From positions 1 to 64,000 of the forward strand of contig NZ_JAHCAQ010000019.1 in the NCBI RefSeq assembly GCF_019634845.1: a stretch of 64,000 nucleotides of DNA, read 5' to 3'. The DNA is from Dokdonella sp. (GTDB taxonomy: Bacteria > Pseudomonadota > Gammaproteobacteria > Xanthomonadales > Rhodanobacteraceae). Position numbers and translations under genes: made by a program. Below are positions 1 to 9,572 of the stretch, piece after piece. Every line of letters starts with the position of its first letter. Within the stretch, counting starts at the first letter, position 1. Under the pieces are notes generated by a model that ran no database searches, was not told the DNA's origin, and was given only the letters and a program-made list of their open reading frames with translations.

Positions 1-2111
1 ACCAGCAGGAACAGCGCGCGCAGCCCGCCAAGCAAGGCGAGGCGATTGGCGCGCAAGCGGGTGTCGTCGGCCATCACCATCACTTGGTCGAAATAGCGGT
101 CGACCGGGATCCGCAGCGTGGCCAGCCGCCTGAGTACGCCGACGTAGTCGCCCTGCGCGGCCAGCGGCGCGACATCGCTGCGCGCAGCGGTCAGTGCGGC
201 GGCCAGTTCGTGTTCGGCACCTGCTTCGAGCAGCGCCGCGTCGACGTCTCCGTGTGCCTCGTGGCCAGCCTGGCGCAGGATGTTGCCGATGCGCTTGTTG
301 GCGGCAGCAAGCGCGGCCGCCTCGGGCAATTGGCCGAACGCGACCACCGCATGCAGGCGTCGATCGAAGTCGGCAAGGTCGCTTGGCGCCAGCGCACGCA
401 CCGCCTCGAAGGCCTCGCCGGCGATGCCCTGTTCCGCGTAGTAGCCGCGCAGGCGGTCGAGCACGAATTCGTACAGCTCGGCACCGAGCGCGGCGCGGCG
501 CGCGCCGGGATCGGGCACGGCTGCCTTGCCATCCTTGCCCTTGGCCAGCCCGGCGGCGAACGCGGCCTCGGGCAGCAGGCACAGCGCTTCGTCGAACTGC
601 GCGCGCAGGTCGAGCGTCAGGCGGCCCTCGATCAGCGTGCGGGCGAGGCCGAGTGCGGCACGGCGCAGTGCGAACGGATCCTTGTTGCCGGACGGCTTCA
701 TGCCGACGGCGAAGATGCCGGCCAGGGTATCGATGCGGTCGGCGACCGCCAGCACCCGTGCCAGCGTGCCCTGCGCGATCGGCGCGCCGGCATGGCGTGG
801 CGCGTAGAACTCGTCCAGCGCCCGTGCCACTTCGGCATGCTCGCCGCTGCTGCCGGCGTAATGGCGCCCCATCACGCCCTGCAGCTCGGGGAACTCACCG
901 ACCATGCGGCTGAGCAGATCACAGCGCGACAGCGCCGCTGCGCGCGTGGCCAGTGCCGCGTCCGTGCCGACGCGATTGGCGATCACGCGCGCGAGCTCGG
1001 CCACGCGCAGGCTCTTGTCCCAGACGCTGCCCAGCGCCTGCTGGTAGGTCACGCCGCGCAGCGCATCCATGCCGGCGGCGAGCGGCGCCTTGCGGTCCTC
1101 GTCGAAGAAGAACTTGGCGTCGGCGAAACGTGGCCGGATGACGCGCTCGTAGCCGGTACGAATCTGCGCCGGCTCGCGCGACTCGATGTTGGCGACGCCG
1201 ATGAAGTGCTCGCTGAGCGAACCGTCGGCGGCATGGCAGGGCACGAATTTCTGGTTGGTCTCCATCGTCATGACCAGTGCTTCGGGCGGCACGGCCAGGA
1301 ACTCGCGATCGAAGGCGCAGGCGATTGCCACCGGCCACTCGGTGAGGTTGGCGATCTCCGCGCACAGGGCGTCGGACAACTGTGGCGTGGTGCCAGCCGG
1401 CGCCACGCGCGCGACCTCGGTGCGCACGCGCGCACGCCGCTCGTCCGGATCGGCCAGCACGCGGGCGGCGCGCAGCGCGTCGAGCCAACTGTCGGCATCG
1501 ACGATATGCACCGGCTGCGGATGGTGGAAGCGGTGCCCGCGCGACATGCGCCCGGCGCGCAGGCCGAGCACCTCGCCTTCGATGACGCCCTCGCCATGCA
1601 GCAGCACGAGCCAATGCGCGGGCCGCACGAAGCTGTAGTCGTGGTTGCCCCAGCGCATCGGTTTGGGGATCGGCAGCGCTTTGAGCGCCTCGCCGACGAT
1701 TTCCGGGACGAGCGCGGCAGTGGCCTGGCCGGGCTGCTCGCGGCGCGCGACGAACCGCTCGCCCTTGGCATCGCTGCTGCGTTCGAGCGCCTCGACCGCA
1801 AGGCCATTCTTGGCGGCGAAGCCGAGCAGGGCCGGCGTCGGTGCGCCGTTGGCATCGAGCGCGATGTTGAGGTAGGGACCCAGCTGCTCGGTCTTCTGCG
1901 TCGGCTGCATGTCGGCGACGGCCGGCACGTGCACCGCAAGCCGGCGTGGCGTGCACCAGCTGCGTGCCTGCGCGGCGTCGGCAGCGATGCCGCGCCGGGC
2001 CAGGCCGTCGACGATGCCGGCGGCGAACGCCGCGGCAAGCTCATCGAGCGCCTTCGGTGGCAGCTCTTCGGTGCCCAGCTCGATCAGCAGCGAACGCGCC
2101 TGCGGCTTCAT
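1..2111 (-). CDS. glyS: Glycyl-tRNA synthetase beta subunit (C-terminus cut by window edge)
   Basis: Beta subunit of the bacterial alpha2beta2 glycyl-tRNA synthetase, which binds tRNA(Gly) and is needed for its charging in the cytoplasm. The start ATG overlaps the glyQ stop as ATGA, so the two are translationally coupled. The N-terminus has the family signature [10 protein letters not shown] at about residues 11-20. About 703 codons are visible and the last ones, GGLRALFLL, match the usual C-terminal region, so only a handful of residues lie outside the window. No frameshift is seen. Confidence 0.96.
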   Translation of the reverse strand, partial: MKPQARSLLIELGTEELPPKALDELAAAFAAGIVDGLARRGIAADAAQARSWCTPRRLAVHVPAVADMQPTQKTEQLGPYLNIALDANGAPTPALLGFAAKNGLAVEALERSSDAKGERFVARREQPGQATAALVPEIVGEALKALPIPKPMRWGNHDYSFVRPAHWLVLLHGEGVIEGEVLGLRAGRMSRGHRFHHPQPVHIVDADSWLDALRAARVLADPDERRARVRTEVARVAPAGTTPQLSDALCAEIANLTEWPVAIACAFDREFLAVPPEALVMTMETNQKFVPCHAADGSLSEHFIGVANIESREPAQIRTGYERVIRPRFADAKFFFDEDRKAPLAAGMDALRGVTYQQALGSVWDKSLRVAELARVIANRVGTDAALATRAAALSRCDLLSRMVGEFPELQGVMGRHYAGSSGEHAEVARALDEFYAPRHAGAPIAQGTLARVLAVADRIDTLAGIFAVGMKPSGNKDPFALRRAALGLARTLIEGRLTLDLRAQFDEALCLLPEAAFAAGLAKGKDGKAAVPDPGARRAALGAELYEFVLDRLRGYYAEQGIAGEAFEAVRALAPSDLADFDRRLHAVVAFGQLPEAAALAAANKRIGNILRQAGHEAHGDVDAALLEAGAEHELAAALTAARSDVAPLAAQGDYVGVLRRLATLRIPVDRYFDQVMVMADDTRLRANRLALLGGLRALFLL

Positions 2112-3013
2112 GCGGCCTCCTGCTGCGACTTCAGGCCCGGAAAGCCGAGCCGTTCGCGCTGCGCAAGGTAGGCCTGTGCCACCGCGCGCGCGATCGCCCG
2201 CACGCGCAGGATGTAGCGCTGGCGTTCGGTCACGCTGATCGCGCGCCGCGCGTCGAGCAGGTTGAAGGTGTGGCTGGCCTTCATCACCTGCTCATAGGCC
2301 GGCAGGGGCAGGCCGAGCTCGACCAGACGCTGCGCCTCGCCTTCACACGTGTCGAACCAGGCCAGCAGGCGCTCGACGTTGGCGTGCTCGAAATTGTAGG
2401 TCGACTGCTCCACCTCGTTCTGGTGGAACACGTCGCCATAGGTCACGAGCCCATGCGGCGCCCGCGTCCACACCAGGTCGTACACGTTGTCGACGTTCTG
2501 CAGGTACATCGCGAGACGTTCCAGACCGTAGGTGATCTCACCCATCACTGGCCTGCATTCGATGCCACCGGCCTGCTGGAAATAGGTGAATTGGGTGACT
2601 TCCATGCCGTTGAGCCAGACCTCCCAACCCAGACCCCAGGCGCCGAGCGTGGGCGATTCCCAGTTGTCCTCGACGAAGCGCAGGTCGTGCACGAGCGGGT
2701 CGATGCCAAGCTCGCGCAGCGAGCCGATGTAGCGTTCGAGGATGTCGTCGGGATTGGGCTTCATCACCACCTGGTACTGGTAGTAATGCTGCAGGCGGTT
2801 GGGGTTGTCGCCATAGCGACCGTCGGTCGGGCGTCGCGACGGCTGCACGTAGGCCGCGGCCCACGGCTCGGGACCGATCGCGCGCAGGAAGGTGGCCGGG
2901 TGGAAGGTGCCGGCTCCCACTTCGGTGTCGAGCGGCTGGATCAAGACGCAGCCCTGCTCGCCCCAGTAGCGGTTGAGGGTCTGGATGAGTTCCTGAAACG
3001 TCGGTGCCGACAT
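2108..3013 (-). CDS. glyQ: Glycyl-tRNA synthetase alpha subunit
   Basis: Catalytic alpha subunit of glycyl-tRNA synthetase, which activates glycine with ATP and forms glycyl-tRNA together with GlyS. The protein is 301 residues, the normal length (about 300). Highly conserved stretches are present: [13 protein letters not shown] near the start, [22 protein letters not shown] and [14 protein letters not shown] chose the ATG at 3013; an in-frame GTG four codons upstream (3025) is possible, and neither has a strong Shine-Dalgarno sequence. It is the first gene of a glyQ-glyS operon, divergent from the GspE-like gene. Confidence 0.97.
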   Translation of the reverse strand: MSAPTFQELIQTLNRYWGEQGCVLIQPLDTEVGAGTFHPATFLRAIGPEPWAAAYVQPSRRPTDGRYGDNPNRLQHYYQYQVVMKPNPDDILERYIGSLRELGIDPLVHDLRFVEDNWESPTLGAWGLGWEVWLNGMEVTQFTYFQQAGGIECRPVMGEITYGLERLAMYLQNVDNVYDLVWTRAPHGLVTYGDVFHQNEVEQSTYNFEHANVERLLAWFDTCEGEAQRLVELGLPLPAYEQVMKASHTFNLLDARRAISVTERQRYILRVRAIARAVAQAYLAQRERLGFPGLKSQQEAA

Positions 3014-3048
3014 GCGCTGGCTCACGAGTTGCGCGGGAAAAGCGCGCT

Positions 3049-3054
3049 AGTATA
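3049..3054 (-). promoter_or_regulatory. Possible -10 element of the glyQS promoter
   Basis: TATACT on the minus strand, 36 bases upstream of the glyQ ATG, in the 68-base divergent gap. It matches the sigma70 -10 consensus in five of six positions, but I see no convincing -35 element at the proper distance, so this is only a candidate. Confidence 0.3.
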
Positions 3055-3081
3055 ACGGCTAACCCCTGCAGGACCGATGGA

Positions 3082-4899
3082 ATGGCCAGCGCCAAACCGC
3101 TCGCGGACAATCCGGCAACACCCGCGTCACCGCTCGGCCTGCACGATCGGCTGGAGCTCGACGAGACCCTGCTCGCGCTGGTCGCCGACGGCGTGCTCAC
3201 CGAAGCCGACGCCAAGCGCGTGCGCAACGACGTGCGGACCGTGCGCGGCCGCGCCGAGTTGCACCCGCTGGTGCTGGTGGCCAACCTCCGCCTGCCCGAC
3301 CAGCGCCATCCCGGCAAGCCCCTGAGCCTGGAGGTGCTGACCCAATGGCTGGCCGACAAGGCCGGCCTGCCGTATCTCAAGATCGATCCGATGAAGATCG
3401 ACGTCGCCGCCGTCACCCAGGTCGTCAGCAATGCCTACGCGCAGCGCTACCGCATCCTGCCGGTCGCGGTGACCGACCTGCAGGTGGTGTTTGCCTCCAG
3501 CGAACCGTTCGACACGCGCTGGCTCGCGGACCTGGCGCACATCCTGCGCAAGGACATCCAGCGCGTGGTGTGCAGTCCACTCGATCTCAACCGCTATCTC
3601 GCCGAGTGGTGGAGCGTGCAGCGTTCGATCCAGCGCGCGCGCGACGCCAAGGACGGCCAGCCCGGCAGCGCGATCCTCAATTTCGAGCAGTTGGTCGAAC
3701 TGGGCAAGACCGGCGACGTCGGTGTCGACGACCGCCACGTCGTGCACATCGTCGACTGGCTGTTGCAGTACGCGTTCGAGCAGCGCGCGTCCGACATCCA
3801 CCTCGAACCACGCCGCGACACCAGCCTGATCCGCTTCCGCATCGATGGCGTGATGCACAAGGTGTACGAGCTGCCGACCCCGGTCATGACCGCGGTGACC
3901 TCGCGCATCAAGATCCTCGGCCGCATGGACGTGGCCGAGAAGCGCCGGCCGCAGGATGGCCGCATCAAGACCCGCTCGCAGGGCGGCCGCGAAGTCGAGT
4001 TGCGCCTGTCGTCGATGCCAACCGCGTTCGGCGAGAAGATCGTCATGCGCATCTTCGATCCCGACATCGTGGTCAAGGAGTTCCGCCAGCTCGGCTTCTC
4101 CGAAGCCGAGGAAGCGACCTGGCGCGAATTCGTCACCCGTCCGCACGGCATCGTGCTCGTCACCGGCCCCACCGGTTCGGGCAAGACGACGACGCTGTAT
4201 TCCACGCTCAAGGTGTTGGCCACGCCCGACATCAACGTGTGCACGGTGGAAGACCCGATCGAGATGGTCAGCCCCGAGTTCAACCAGATGCAGGTGCACC
4301 ACGCGATCGATCTCGATTTCGCCGCCGGCGTGCGCACGCTGATGCGGCAGGATCCCGACATCATCATGGTCGGCGAGATCCGCGATCTGGAGACCGCGCA
4401 GATGGCGGTGCAGGCTTCGCTGACCGGCCATCTCGTGCTGTCGACGCTGCACACCAACGATGCGCCGAGCGCGCTGACGCGCCTGCTCGACCTCGGCGTG
4501 CCCAACTACCTGCTGCAATCCACGCTCACTGGCATCGTGGCGCAACGCCTCGTGCGCACGCTGTGCCCGCACTGCAAGGTCGAGGCCAAGCTCGACGTGC
4601 AGGCCTGGGCAGCACTGACTCACGGCCTGGGCATCGCGCCGCCGACTCGCGTGTACGCGCCCAAGGGCTGCCTGGAGTGCCGCAAGACCGGCTACATGGG
4701 TCGCACCGGCATCTACGAGATGCTGCGCATCTCGCCCGCCGTGCGCGCACTGATCCAGCCCAACATGGATCTGGCCAAGGTCACCCGCACCGGCCTCGAT
4801 GGAGGCATGCGCCCGCTGCGCGCCTCGGCTGCGGCGCAGGTCGCGCGCGGCGTGACCACGCTGACCGAAGTGGCCGAAGTGCTGCCGCCGTCGGATTGA
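3082..4899 (+). CDS. GspE/PulE/PilB family secretion ATPase
   Basis: Cytoplasmic hexameric ATPase of the type II secretion / type IV pilus superfamily; it powers pseudopilus or pilus assembly. The protein has 605 residues. An N-terminal domain (about 1-200) precedes the ATPase core. The Walker A GPTGSGKT is at 362-369, followed by the Asp and Walker B boxes (GEIRDLETA) and the His box (STLHTND). A zinc-type tetracysteine motif is present with C495, C498, C530 and C533. The chosen ATG follows AGGA with an 8-base gap; an upstream extension lacks support. It stands alone, with no other gsp or pil genes nearby, so whether it serves a T2SS or a pilus cannot be told from the window. Confidence 0.9.
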   Translation: MASAKPLADNPATPASPLGLHDRLELDETLLALVADGVLTEADAKRVRNDVRTVRGRAELHPLVLVANLRLPDQRHPGKPLSLEVLTQWLADKAGLPYLKIDPMKIDVAAVTQVVSNAYAQRYRILPVAVTDLQVVFASSEPFDTRWLADLAHILRKDIQRVVCSPLDLNRYLAEWWSVQRSIQRARDAKDGQPGSAILNFEQLVELGKTGDVGVDDRHVVHIVDWLLQYAFEQRASDIHLEPRRDTSLIRFRIDGVMHKVYELPTPVMTAVTSRIKILGRMDVAEKRRPQDGRIKTRSQGGREVELRLSSMPTAFGEKIVMRIFDPDIVVKEFRQLGFSEAEEATWREFVTRPHGIVLVTGPTGSGKTTTLYSTLKVLATPDINVCTVEDPIEMVSPEFNQMQVHHAIDLDFAAGVRTLMRQDPDIIMVGEIRDLETAQMAVQASLTGHLVLSTLHTNDAPSALTRLLDLGVPNYLLQSTLTGIVAQRLVRTLCPHCKVEAKLDVQAWAALTHGLGIAPPTRVYAPKGCLECRKTGYMGRTGIYEMLRISPAVRALIQPNMDLAKVTRTGLDGGMRPLRASAAAQVARGVTTLTEVAEVLPPSD

Positions 4900-5117
4900 G
4901 AGTGCCGGGCGGCGCTCCCGGCAGGGGCAGCGCGGCACTGTACGCACCCGCACAAGCCCGTTCCAAAGCATCACGCACCCGCGGCGATGCGCCGCAGCCG
5001 AGGCGCTGGTGTGCGCGAACGACCCGCTTGGCGCGATTGGCACCGTTTCGGCGTTACCCGAGATCACCCGCACGGCCATGCCGCGCGTGCCATGGGTATT
5101 GGCCTACGGAGATCATC
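4900..5117. other. Intergenic gap before the beta-helix gene
   Basis: 218 bases between two same-strand genes. I see no gene, convincing hairpin terminator or clear promoter. The last bases carry GGAG at 5107-5110, a plausible ribosome binding site for the next gene. Confidence 0.5.
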
Positions 5118-6539
5118 ATGACGCGCACCACAGTTCCCCTGCGCCAGCTGCCGCTGGCCAGTCTCATCCTTGCCCTCGTTGCTGGGTCGACCGCTGTCGC
5201 CAGCGATGCGCCGGCAACGCCGGCGTTCGATACGCTGCCGCTGCTCGACCAGAGCATGCCGGCCGCCGCCACCTTCAATGTGCGCTATTACACCAACTGC
5301 GACGACGATGGCTTGGGCAGCCTGCGCCAGGCCGTCAATGCCTCGGCTTCGGGTGACTCCGTGCGCGCTTCGCCGACGCTCTCGTGCAGCACAATCACCT
5401 TGCAGTCGCCACTGATCTTCGGCCAGGCCTACTTGGACATTCAAGGACTTGGCGCAGACCGCACGACGATCACCGCCGCCGCCGGCGTCGATGGCGGTCT
5501 GATCAACCACATAGGTTCCGGTCGGCTCAACCTGCAATTCCTGACCCTCACCGGTGGCCACAAGTACAACAGCAGCCAGCAGGCAAAGGGCGGCTGCGTC
5601 TACGGCGCCAGCGACGTCGCCATCAACAACGCGCGGATCACCCATTGCACGGCCAAGGGTCTCGGCTCCCAGATGGCAGTGGGCGGTGGCGTGTTCTCGG
5701 GCGGCCTGACCTCATTGCGGCTGAGCGAAGTCAGCGGCAACGTCGCCATGACGACCAGTGGTACCTACACCAGCGGCGGCGGCATGTACGCATCCGGCGG
5801 CGTCAACATGGACCGCAGCGTGGTCGCCGCCAACGCGGCGACGTCGGCCACCAACAGCTGGGGTGGCGGTTTCACCACGCCGGGCGCGGCAACGATCGTC
5901 AATTCGGCAATCGTGAACAACAGCGCGCTCACCTCCGGCGCGGCGCACATCCATCCGCCGTCAACCAGTCCCAACACAATCACGAACACGACCGTGTCCG
6001 GCAACAGCGCGTTGCGCGTCGGTGGCCTGACGTGCATTGGGCCAACGACGATCGCGAGCAGCACGATCACAGCCAACCGCTCGGCTTTCGGCGACTCCGG
6101 CGGCCGCATCATCGGCGGTGGCCTCGATTTTGGCAGCGGCGCGCACAGTATCGTCTCGACGATCGTCACCGGAAATTTCTCCGGTTCCGGCGACGTCACG
6201 AGCAGCATCAACCTCAGCGGCAGCTCCGGAGCCACGATCTCAGGCAACCACGACCACATTTCGGGTTCGACACTCGCCTTGCCCTCGGGGACGATCACCA
6301 CGCCGCTGCAAATGCTCCCACTGGCGCTCAACAACGCCGTGCGCCCGACGCACGCGCTGCGCCCGACCGATCCGGACGTTGATGCCGGCAGCGCGCCGAA
6401 CGGGCAGTCCTACGACCAGCGCGGCGCGCCGTTCCTGCGCACGGTCGGCAATGCGCCCGACATTGGTGCGTTCGAGCTCGATGCAGACATGATTTTCCGC
6501 GACAGCTTCGACGCATCGATCCCGACGCGGACGCCGTAG
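5118..6539 (+). CDS. Secreted choice-of-anchor Q / parallel beta-helix protein
   Basis: 473-residue exported protein of unknown role. Residues 1-29 form a signal peptide (hydrophobic LPLASLILALVAGSTAVAS). A segment with DDGLGSLRQAVNAS follows, the opening motif typical of choice-of-anchor Q and right-handed beta-helix proteins. The body is rich in Gly, Ser, Thr and Asn with repeated NS-x-V-x-N-N turns (for example AIVNNSAL, TTVSGNSAL), as in a parallel beta-helix. It ends in DMIFRDSFDAS, an IFRDxF-like tail I know from many secreted proteins of this bacterial order and probably a sorting or processing signal. The start has GGAG eight bases upstream. Function and substrate cannot be told. Confidence 0.75.
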   Translation: MTRTTVPLRQLPLASLILALVAGSTAVASDAPATPAFDTLPLLDQSMPAAATFNVRYYTNCDDDGLGSLRQAVNASASGDSVRASPTLSCSTITLQSPLIFGQAYLDIQGLGADRTTITAAAGVDGGLINHIGSGRLNLQFLTLTGGHKYNSSQQAKGGCVYGASDVAINNARITHCTAKGLGSQMAVGGGVFSGGLTSLRLSEVSGNVAMTTSGTYTSGGGMYASGGVNMDRSVVAANAATSATNSWGGGFTTPGAATIVNSAIVNNSALTSGAAHIHPPSTSPNTITNTTVSGNSALRVGGLTCIGPTTIASSTITANRSAFGDSGGRIIGGGLDFGSGAHSIVSTIVTGNFSGSGDVTSSINLSGSSGATISGNHDHISGSTLALPSGTITTPLQMLPLALNNAVRPTHALRPTDPDVDAGSAPNGQSYDQRGAPFLRTVGNAPDIGAFELDADMIFRDSFDASIPTRTP

Positions 6540-6679
6540 CGCAACACGGGATGGCGTGACGCATGCGGTGCGGCGTCGCCCACCCTTGACAACATGCGTC
6601 CAGATGCCAAAGTGCGGCCCGTCGCGCTTTCCGAGCGCTACGCGGTGCCGCGAAACTGCATCTGGATTGGTGATTGTCG

Positions 6680-7435
6680 ATGTCCTTGCGCCCCTCATCC
6701 CGTCACGCGACCGGCCGGCCGCCGCTGTTGATCGTGCAAACCGGCAGCACGCTGCCTGCCGTGCGGGCGCGCCACGGCGATTTTCCGGAATGGTTCCGGC
6801 GTGGTCTCGGCTGGCGCCGCGACCAAGTCGATGTCGTCGATGCGGCGCGTGAGCCACTGCCGGTGGCCGGCGCCTACGCGGGTGTGATCGTGACCGGCTC
6901 GCCGGCCATGGTCAGCGAGCGGCTGGCCTGGAGCGAGCGCACCGCGCAATGGCTGGTGCAGGCAATCGATGCCGGCAGCGCCGTGCTCGGCGTGTGCTAT
7001 GGCCACCAACTGCTCGCGCATGCGCTCGGCGGCCGCGTCGACGACCATCCGCGCGGCCGCGAAGTCGGCACGGTCGCGATCGAACGCCTGCCCGACACCG
7101 GCGACGACGCGCTGTTCGCGAACGCGCCGGCGTGTTTCGCTGCGCATGCATCGCACCAGCAGAGCGTGCTCGAATTGCCGCCCGGCGCGGTGGTGCTGGC
7201 GCGTTCGGCGCACGATCCCCACCACGCGGTGCGCTATGCGCCGCGCGCCTGGGGTCTGCAGTTCCATCCCGAGTTCAGCGTCGAGATCATGCGCGGTTAT
7301 GTCCAGGCGCGCCGGCCCGCGGCCGGTGCCGCCTGCCCGCAGCCGTGTTGCACCGATGTCGGCTGCGCGCCGACACCGAGCGCGCGCCAGCTGCTCAGGC
7401 GCTTTGGCGCACTGGTCGGCGCCGGTCCGGGCTGA
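6680..7435 (+). CDS. Class I glutamine amidotransferase-like protein
   Basis: 251-residue protein of the GMP-synthase-type class I glutamine amidotransferase family. The catalytic triad is visible: the nucleophile elbow GVCYGHQ with C106, and H196/E198 in LQFHPEFS. Such stand-alone proteins hydrolyse glutamine or gamma-glutamyl compounds and are often annotated as glutamine amidotransferase or GMP synthase-like; the true substrate is unknown. I chose the ATG at 6680; a TTG two codons earlier is in frame. A Cys-rich insert (CPQPCCTDVGC) lies near the C-terminus. It converges on tatC with a 12-base gap. Confidence 0.8.
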   Translation: MSLRPSSRHATGRPPLLIVQTGSTLPAVRARHGDFPEWFRRGLGWRRDQVDVVDAAREPLPVAGAYAGVIVTGSPAMVSERLAWSERTAQWLVQAIDAGSAVLGVCYGHQLLAHALGGRVDDHPRGREVGTVAIERLPDTGDDALFANAPACFAAHASHQQSVLELPPGAVVLARSAHDPHHAVRYAPRAWGLQFHPEFSVEIMRGYVQARRPAAGAACPQPCCTDVGCAPTPSARQLLRRFGALVGAGPG

Positions 7436-7447
7436 CCGCGCACACCG

Positions 7448-8218
7448 TCAATCGGACGTCGACGCCGGTGTCTGCTGCGCGCGCCGCGTCAGCAGCCGCG
7501 CGCCGATGATGCCGACTTCGTAGAGCAGGATCATCGGCACCGCGAGCATGATCTGCGACAGCACGTCGGGCGGGGTCAGCACGGCGGCGATGGCGAACGC
7601 TGCCACGATCATGTAGCGCCGGCTCGCGGCGAGCTGCTCGACCGTGACCGCGTGCATCGCCACCAGCAGGATGAGCACCACCGGCACCTCGAAGCATGCG
7701 CCGAAGGCGAAGAACAGGCCGAGCGCGAAACTGAGGTAATGGCCGATGTCGGGCATGACCGCAACGCCCGCCGGCGCGATCTTGGTCATGAATGCGAACA
7801 CCGCCGGCAGCACGAAGAAGTAGGCGAACGCGCAGCCCAGGTAGAACAGCAGCACCGACAGCACGAGCAGCGGCACCGCCAGCCGTTTCTCGTGGCGATA
7901 CAGCCCCGGCGCGACGAAGGCCCACAACTGGTAGAGCACGACCGGCATCGCCAGGAACAGCGCCACCCAGAACGCGAGCTTGAGCGGGGTGAAGAACGGC
8001 GAAGCGACTTCGGTGGCGATCATCGCGCCACCCTGCGGCAGGTGGCTGACCAGCGGCAGCGCGAGCCAGGCATAGAGCTTGTTGGCGAACGGGATCAGTG
8101 CAACGAGCACCGCCAGCACGGTGGCGATCGCCTTGAGCAGGCGCGCGCGCAGCTCAACCAGATGCGAGATCAGCGATTGCTGGCTGTCGTCGATGTCATC
8201 GCGCCCGGCATCGCTCAT
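7448..8218 (-). CDS. tatC: Sec-independent protein translocase TatC
   Basis: 256-residue polytopic inner-membrane protein, the twin-arginine signal receptor of the Tat translocase. Conserved landmarks are the N-terminal SHLVELR motif, the segment VASPFFTPLKLAFW, and six hydrophobic helices. Length matches E. coli TatC (258). The start ATG overlaps the tatB stop (ATGA), giving a coupled tatA-tatB-tatC operon read on the minus strand. Confidence 0.96.
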   Translation of the reverse strand: MSDAGRDDIDDSQQSLISHLVELRARLLKAIATVLAVLVALIPFANKLYAWLALPLVSHLPQGGAMIATEVASPFFTPLKLAFWVALFLAMPVVLYQLWAFVAPGLYRHEKRLAVPLLVLSVLLFYLGCAFAYFFVLPAVFAFMTKIAPAGVAVMPDIGHYLSFALGLFFAFGACFEVPVVLILLVAMHAVTVEQLAASRRYMIVAAFAIAAVLTPPDVLSQIMLAVPMILLYEVGIIGARLLTRRAQQTPASTSD

Positions 8219-8523
8219 GACGGCCGCTGGTCATCGTGGGGCGTGGTGTTGACCGCGTCCTTGAGCGCGACCTCGACGCTTTGTGCGGCCTGGCGCAGGT
8301 CGGCATTCACATCGACATCCTGCTTGAGCTCGTGCATCGACTTGCGCAGGTCCTCGGCCGCGAGCTCGCGCTCGATCTCGTCGCGCACGCTCAGCCAGCT
8401 CGTGCGCGCGCGGCGCATCAGCGCGCCAGCGGTGCGCGCCACGCGCGGCAGGCGCTCGGGGCCGAGCACGATCAGCGCGACGACGCCGATGAGCGCAATT
8501 TCGCTGAAGCCGATGTCGAACAT
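8215..8523 (-). CDS. tatB: Sec-independent protein translocase TatB
   Basis: 102-residue membrane protein that forms the substrate-binding complex with TatC. It starts MFDIGFSEIALIGVVALIVLG, a transmembrane helix followed by the GPERLP hinge and a charged amphipathic helix, the diagnostic TatB pattern. The soluble tail is shorter than in E. coli (171 residues). It lies between tatA and tatC and overlaps tatC by four bases. Confidence 0.94.
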   Translation of the reverse strand: MFDIGFSEIALIGVVALIVLGPERLPRVARTAGALMRRARTSWLSVRDEIERELAAEDLRKSMHELKQDVDVNADLRQAAQSVEVALKDAVNTTPHDDQRPS

Positions 8524-8542
8524 GACGAGCCGCGGTGAGCGC

Positions 8543-8779
8543 CTACTCGGCGCGGTCTGACTTCGCGGCGTCGGCCTTGTTCTGCATCGTCGCGTCATCA
8601 GCCGGCGGATCGGCCTTGAGGCGCACCTGCTCGGCCTTGTCCTCGTCCTGCATGCCCTTCTTGAAGCTCTTGATCGCCGCGCCCAAGTCCTCGCCGACAT
8701 TGCGCAGTTTCTTGGTGCCGAACACCAGCGCGATGATGACGAGCAGGACGAGCCAATGCCAAATGCTGAAACCACCCAT
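8543..8779 (-). CDS. tatA: Sec-independent protein translocase TatA
   Basis: 78-residue pore-forming subunit of the Tat translocase. A single N-terminal helix ([15 protein letters not shown]) is followed by the [20 protein letters not shown] hinge and amphipathic helix typical of TatA, then a charged tail. It is the first gene of tatABC; its stop is 19 bases before the tatB ATG. Confidence 0.95.
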   Translation of the reverse strand: MGGFSIWHWLVLLVIIALVFGTKKLRNVGEDLGAAIKSFKKGMQDEDKAEQVRLKADPPADDATMQNKADAAKSDRAE

Positions 8780-8814
8780 GACGACACCGATGCATTAGGG
8801 GGCGCGGGCGCCCG

Positions 8815-9498
8815 TTACTTGGCAGTGTACTCTTCGAGCAGGTCGCGGAAATCGACCACGGCGTTGGGCACTTGCGTCACGCCGCCTTCGAAGATGCGGC
8901 GCGCGGTGACGCCGTCGCCATACACGGCCTGGTTGGCGTCATTGTCGATGCGGATCGCCGTGCCGTCGAGCGCGGCACCGGCGAACAGGCCGCGTGCCCG
9001 CGAATAGGAATAGATCTCGGCCTTGAGCTGGGCATCGGTCGAGGCCTGCGCGGTACGACCGACCGGACCCGCCGCGGCCGAGGCATCGGCGCCGAGCGTG
9101 AACTTGCCGTGCACGATCGAATCGACGCCGCGCTGGGTGCGGAACACGAGCACCACGTCGGTCGAGGACACGCCTGCCTGGAACCCGACGCTGCCACCGG
9201 TCATGCTGACGAACACGGGATTGGACCAGGTGCCGTCGCGCGTCTTGACCGCCACCAGACCGTTGCCGTGGCGACCACCGACGACGAGGCCGGCCTTGAT
9301 GACGTCAGGCACGACGACGATTGCATGCGCCTCGCGCAGCAGGTCGCGCGGAATCGCCTTGTCGGGCGCCTGCATGATCTCCTTGAGCACGCGCACCGCA
9401 TTCTCGGCGCGCTGGTTCTCCTCCTCGCCGGCATGGGCGGGAGCGAGCACGAACAGGGACAGACAGGCGGCAACAGCGAGCAGGAACGGACGCATCAT
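8815..9498 (-). CDS. SYLF/Ysc84 lipid-binding domain protein, exported
   Basis: 227-residue protein with an N-terminal signal peptide (LLAVAACLSLFVLAPAHA, cleavage after residue 23) and a SYLF (Ysc84) domain over most of the remainder. Motifs such as AIVVVPDVIKAGLVVGGRHG and the GSVGFQAGVSS segment are typical. The family binds phospholipids; the bacterial role is poorly known and a periplasmic site is inferred. It ends 35 bases before tatA on the same strand, but a functional link to Tat is not established. Confidence 0.85.
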   Translation of the reverse strand: MMRPFLLAVAACLSLFVLAPAHAGEEENQRAENAVRVLKEIMQAPDKAIPRDLLREAHAIVVVPDVIKAGLVVGGRHGNGLVAVKTRDGTWSNPVFVSMTGGSVGFQAGVSSTDVVLVFRTQRGVDSIVHGKFTLGADASAAAGPVGRTAQASTDAQLKAEIYSYSRARGLFAGAALDGTAIRIDNDANQAVYGDGVTARRIFEGGVTQVPNAVVDFRDLLEEYTAK

Positions 9499-9572
9499 CG
9501 ACTCCGCACGGGGACTGGGCCCACCTTAGCAGGCTGCGCTGAGCGCGCCATGAAGCAAACCGACGGGCGGGC

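Noticed and set aside
6586-6591. TTGACA before the glutamine amidotransferase gene
   Set aside because: No acceptable -10 element lies 16-18 bases downstream, so I did not call a promoter.
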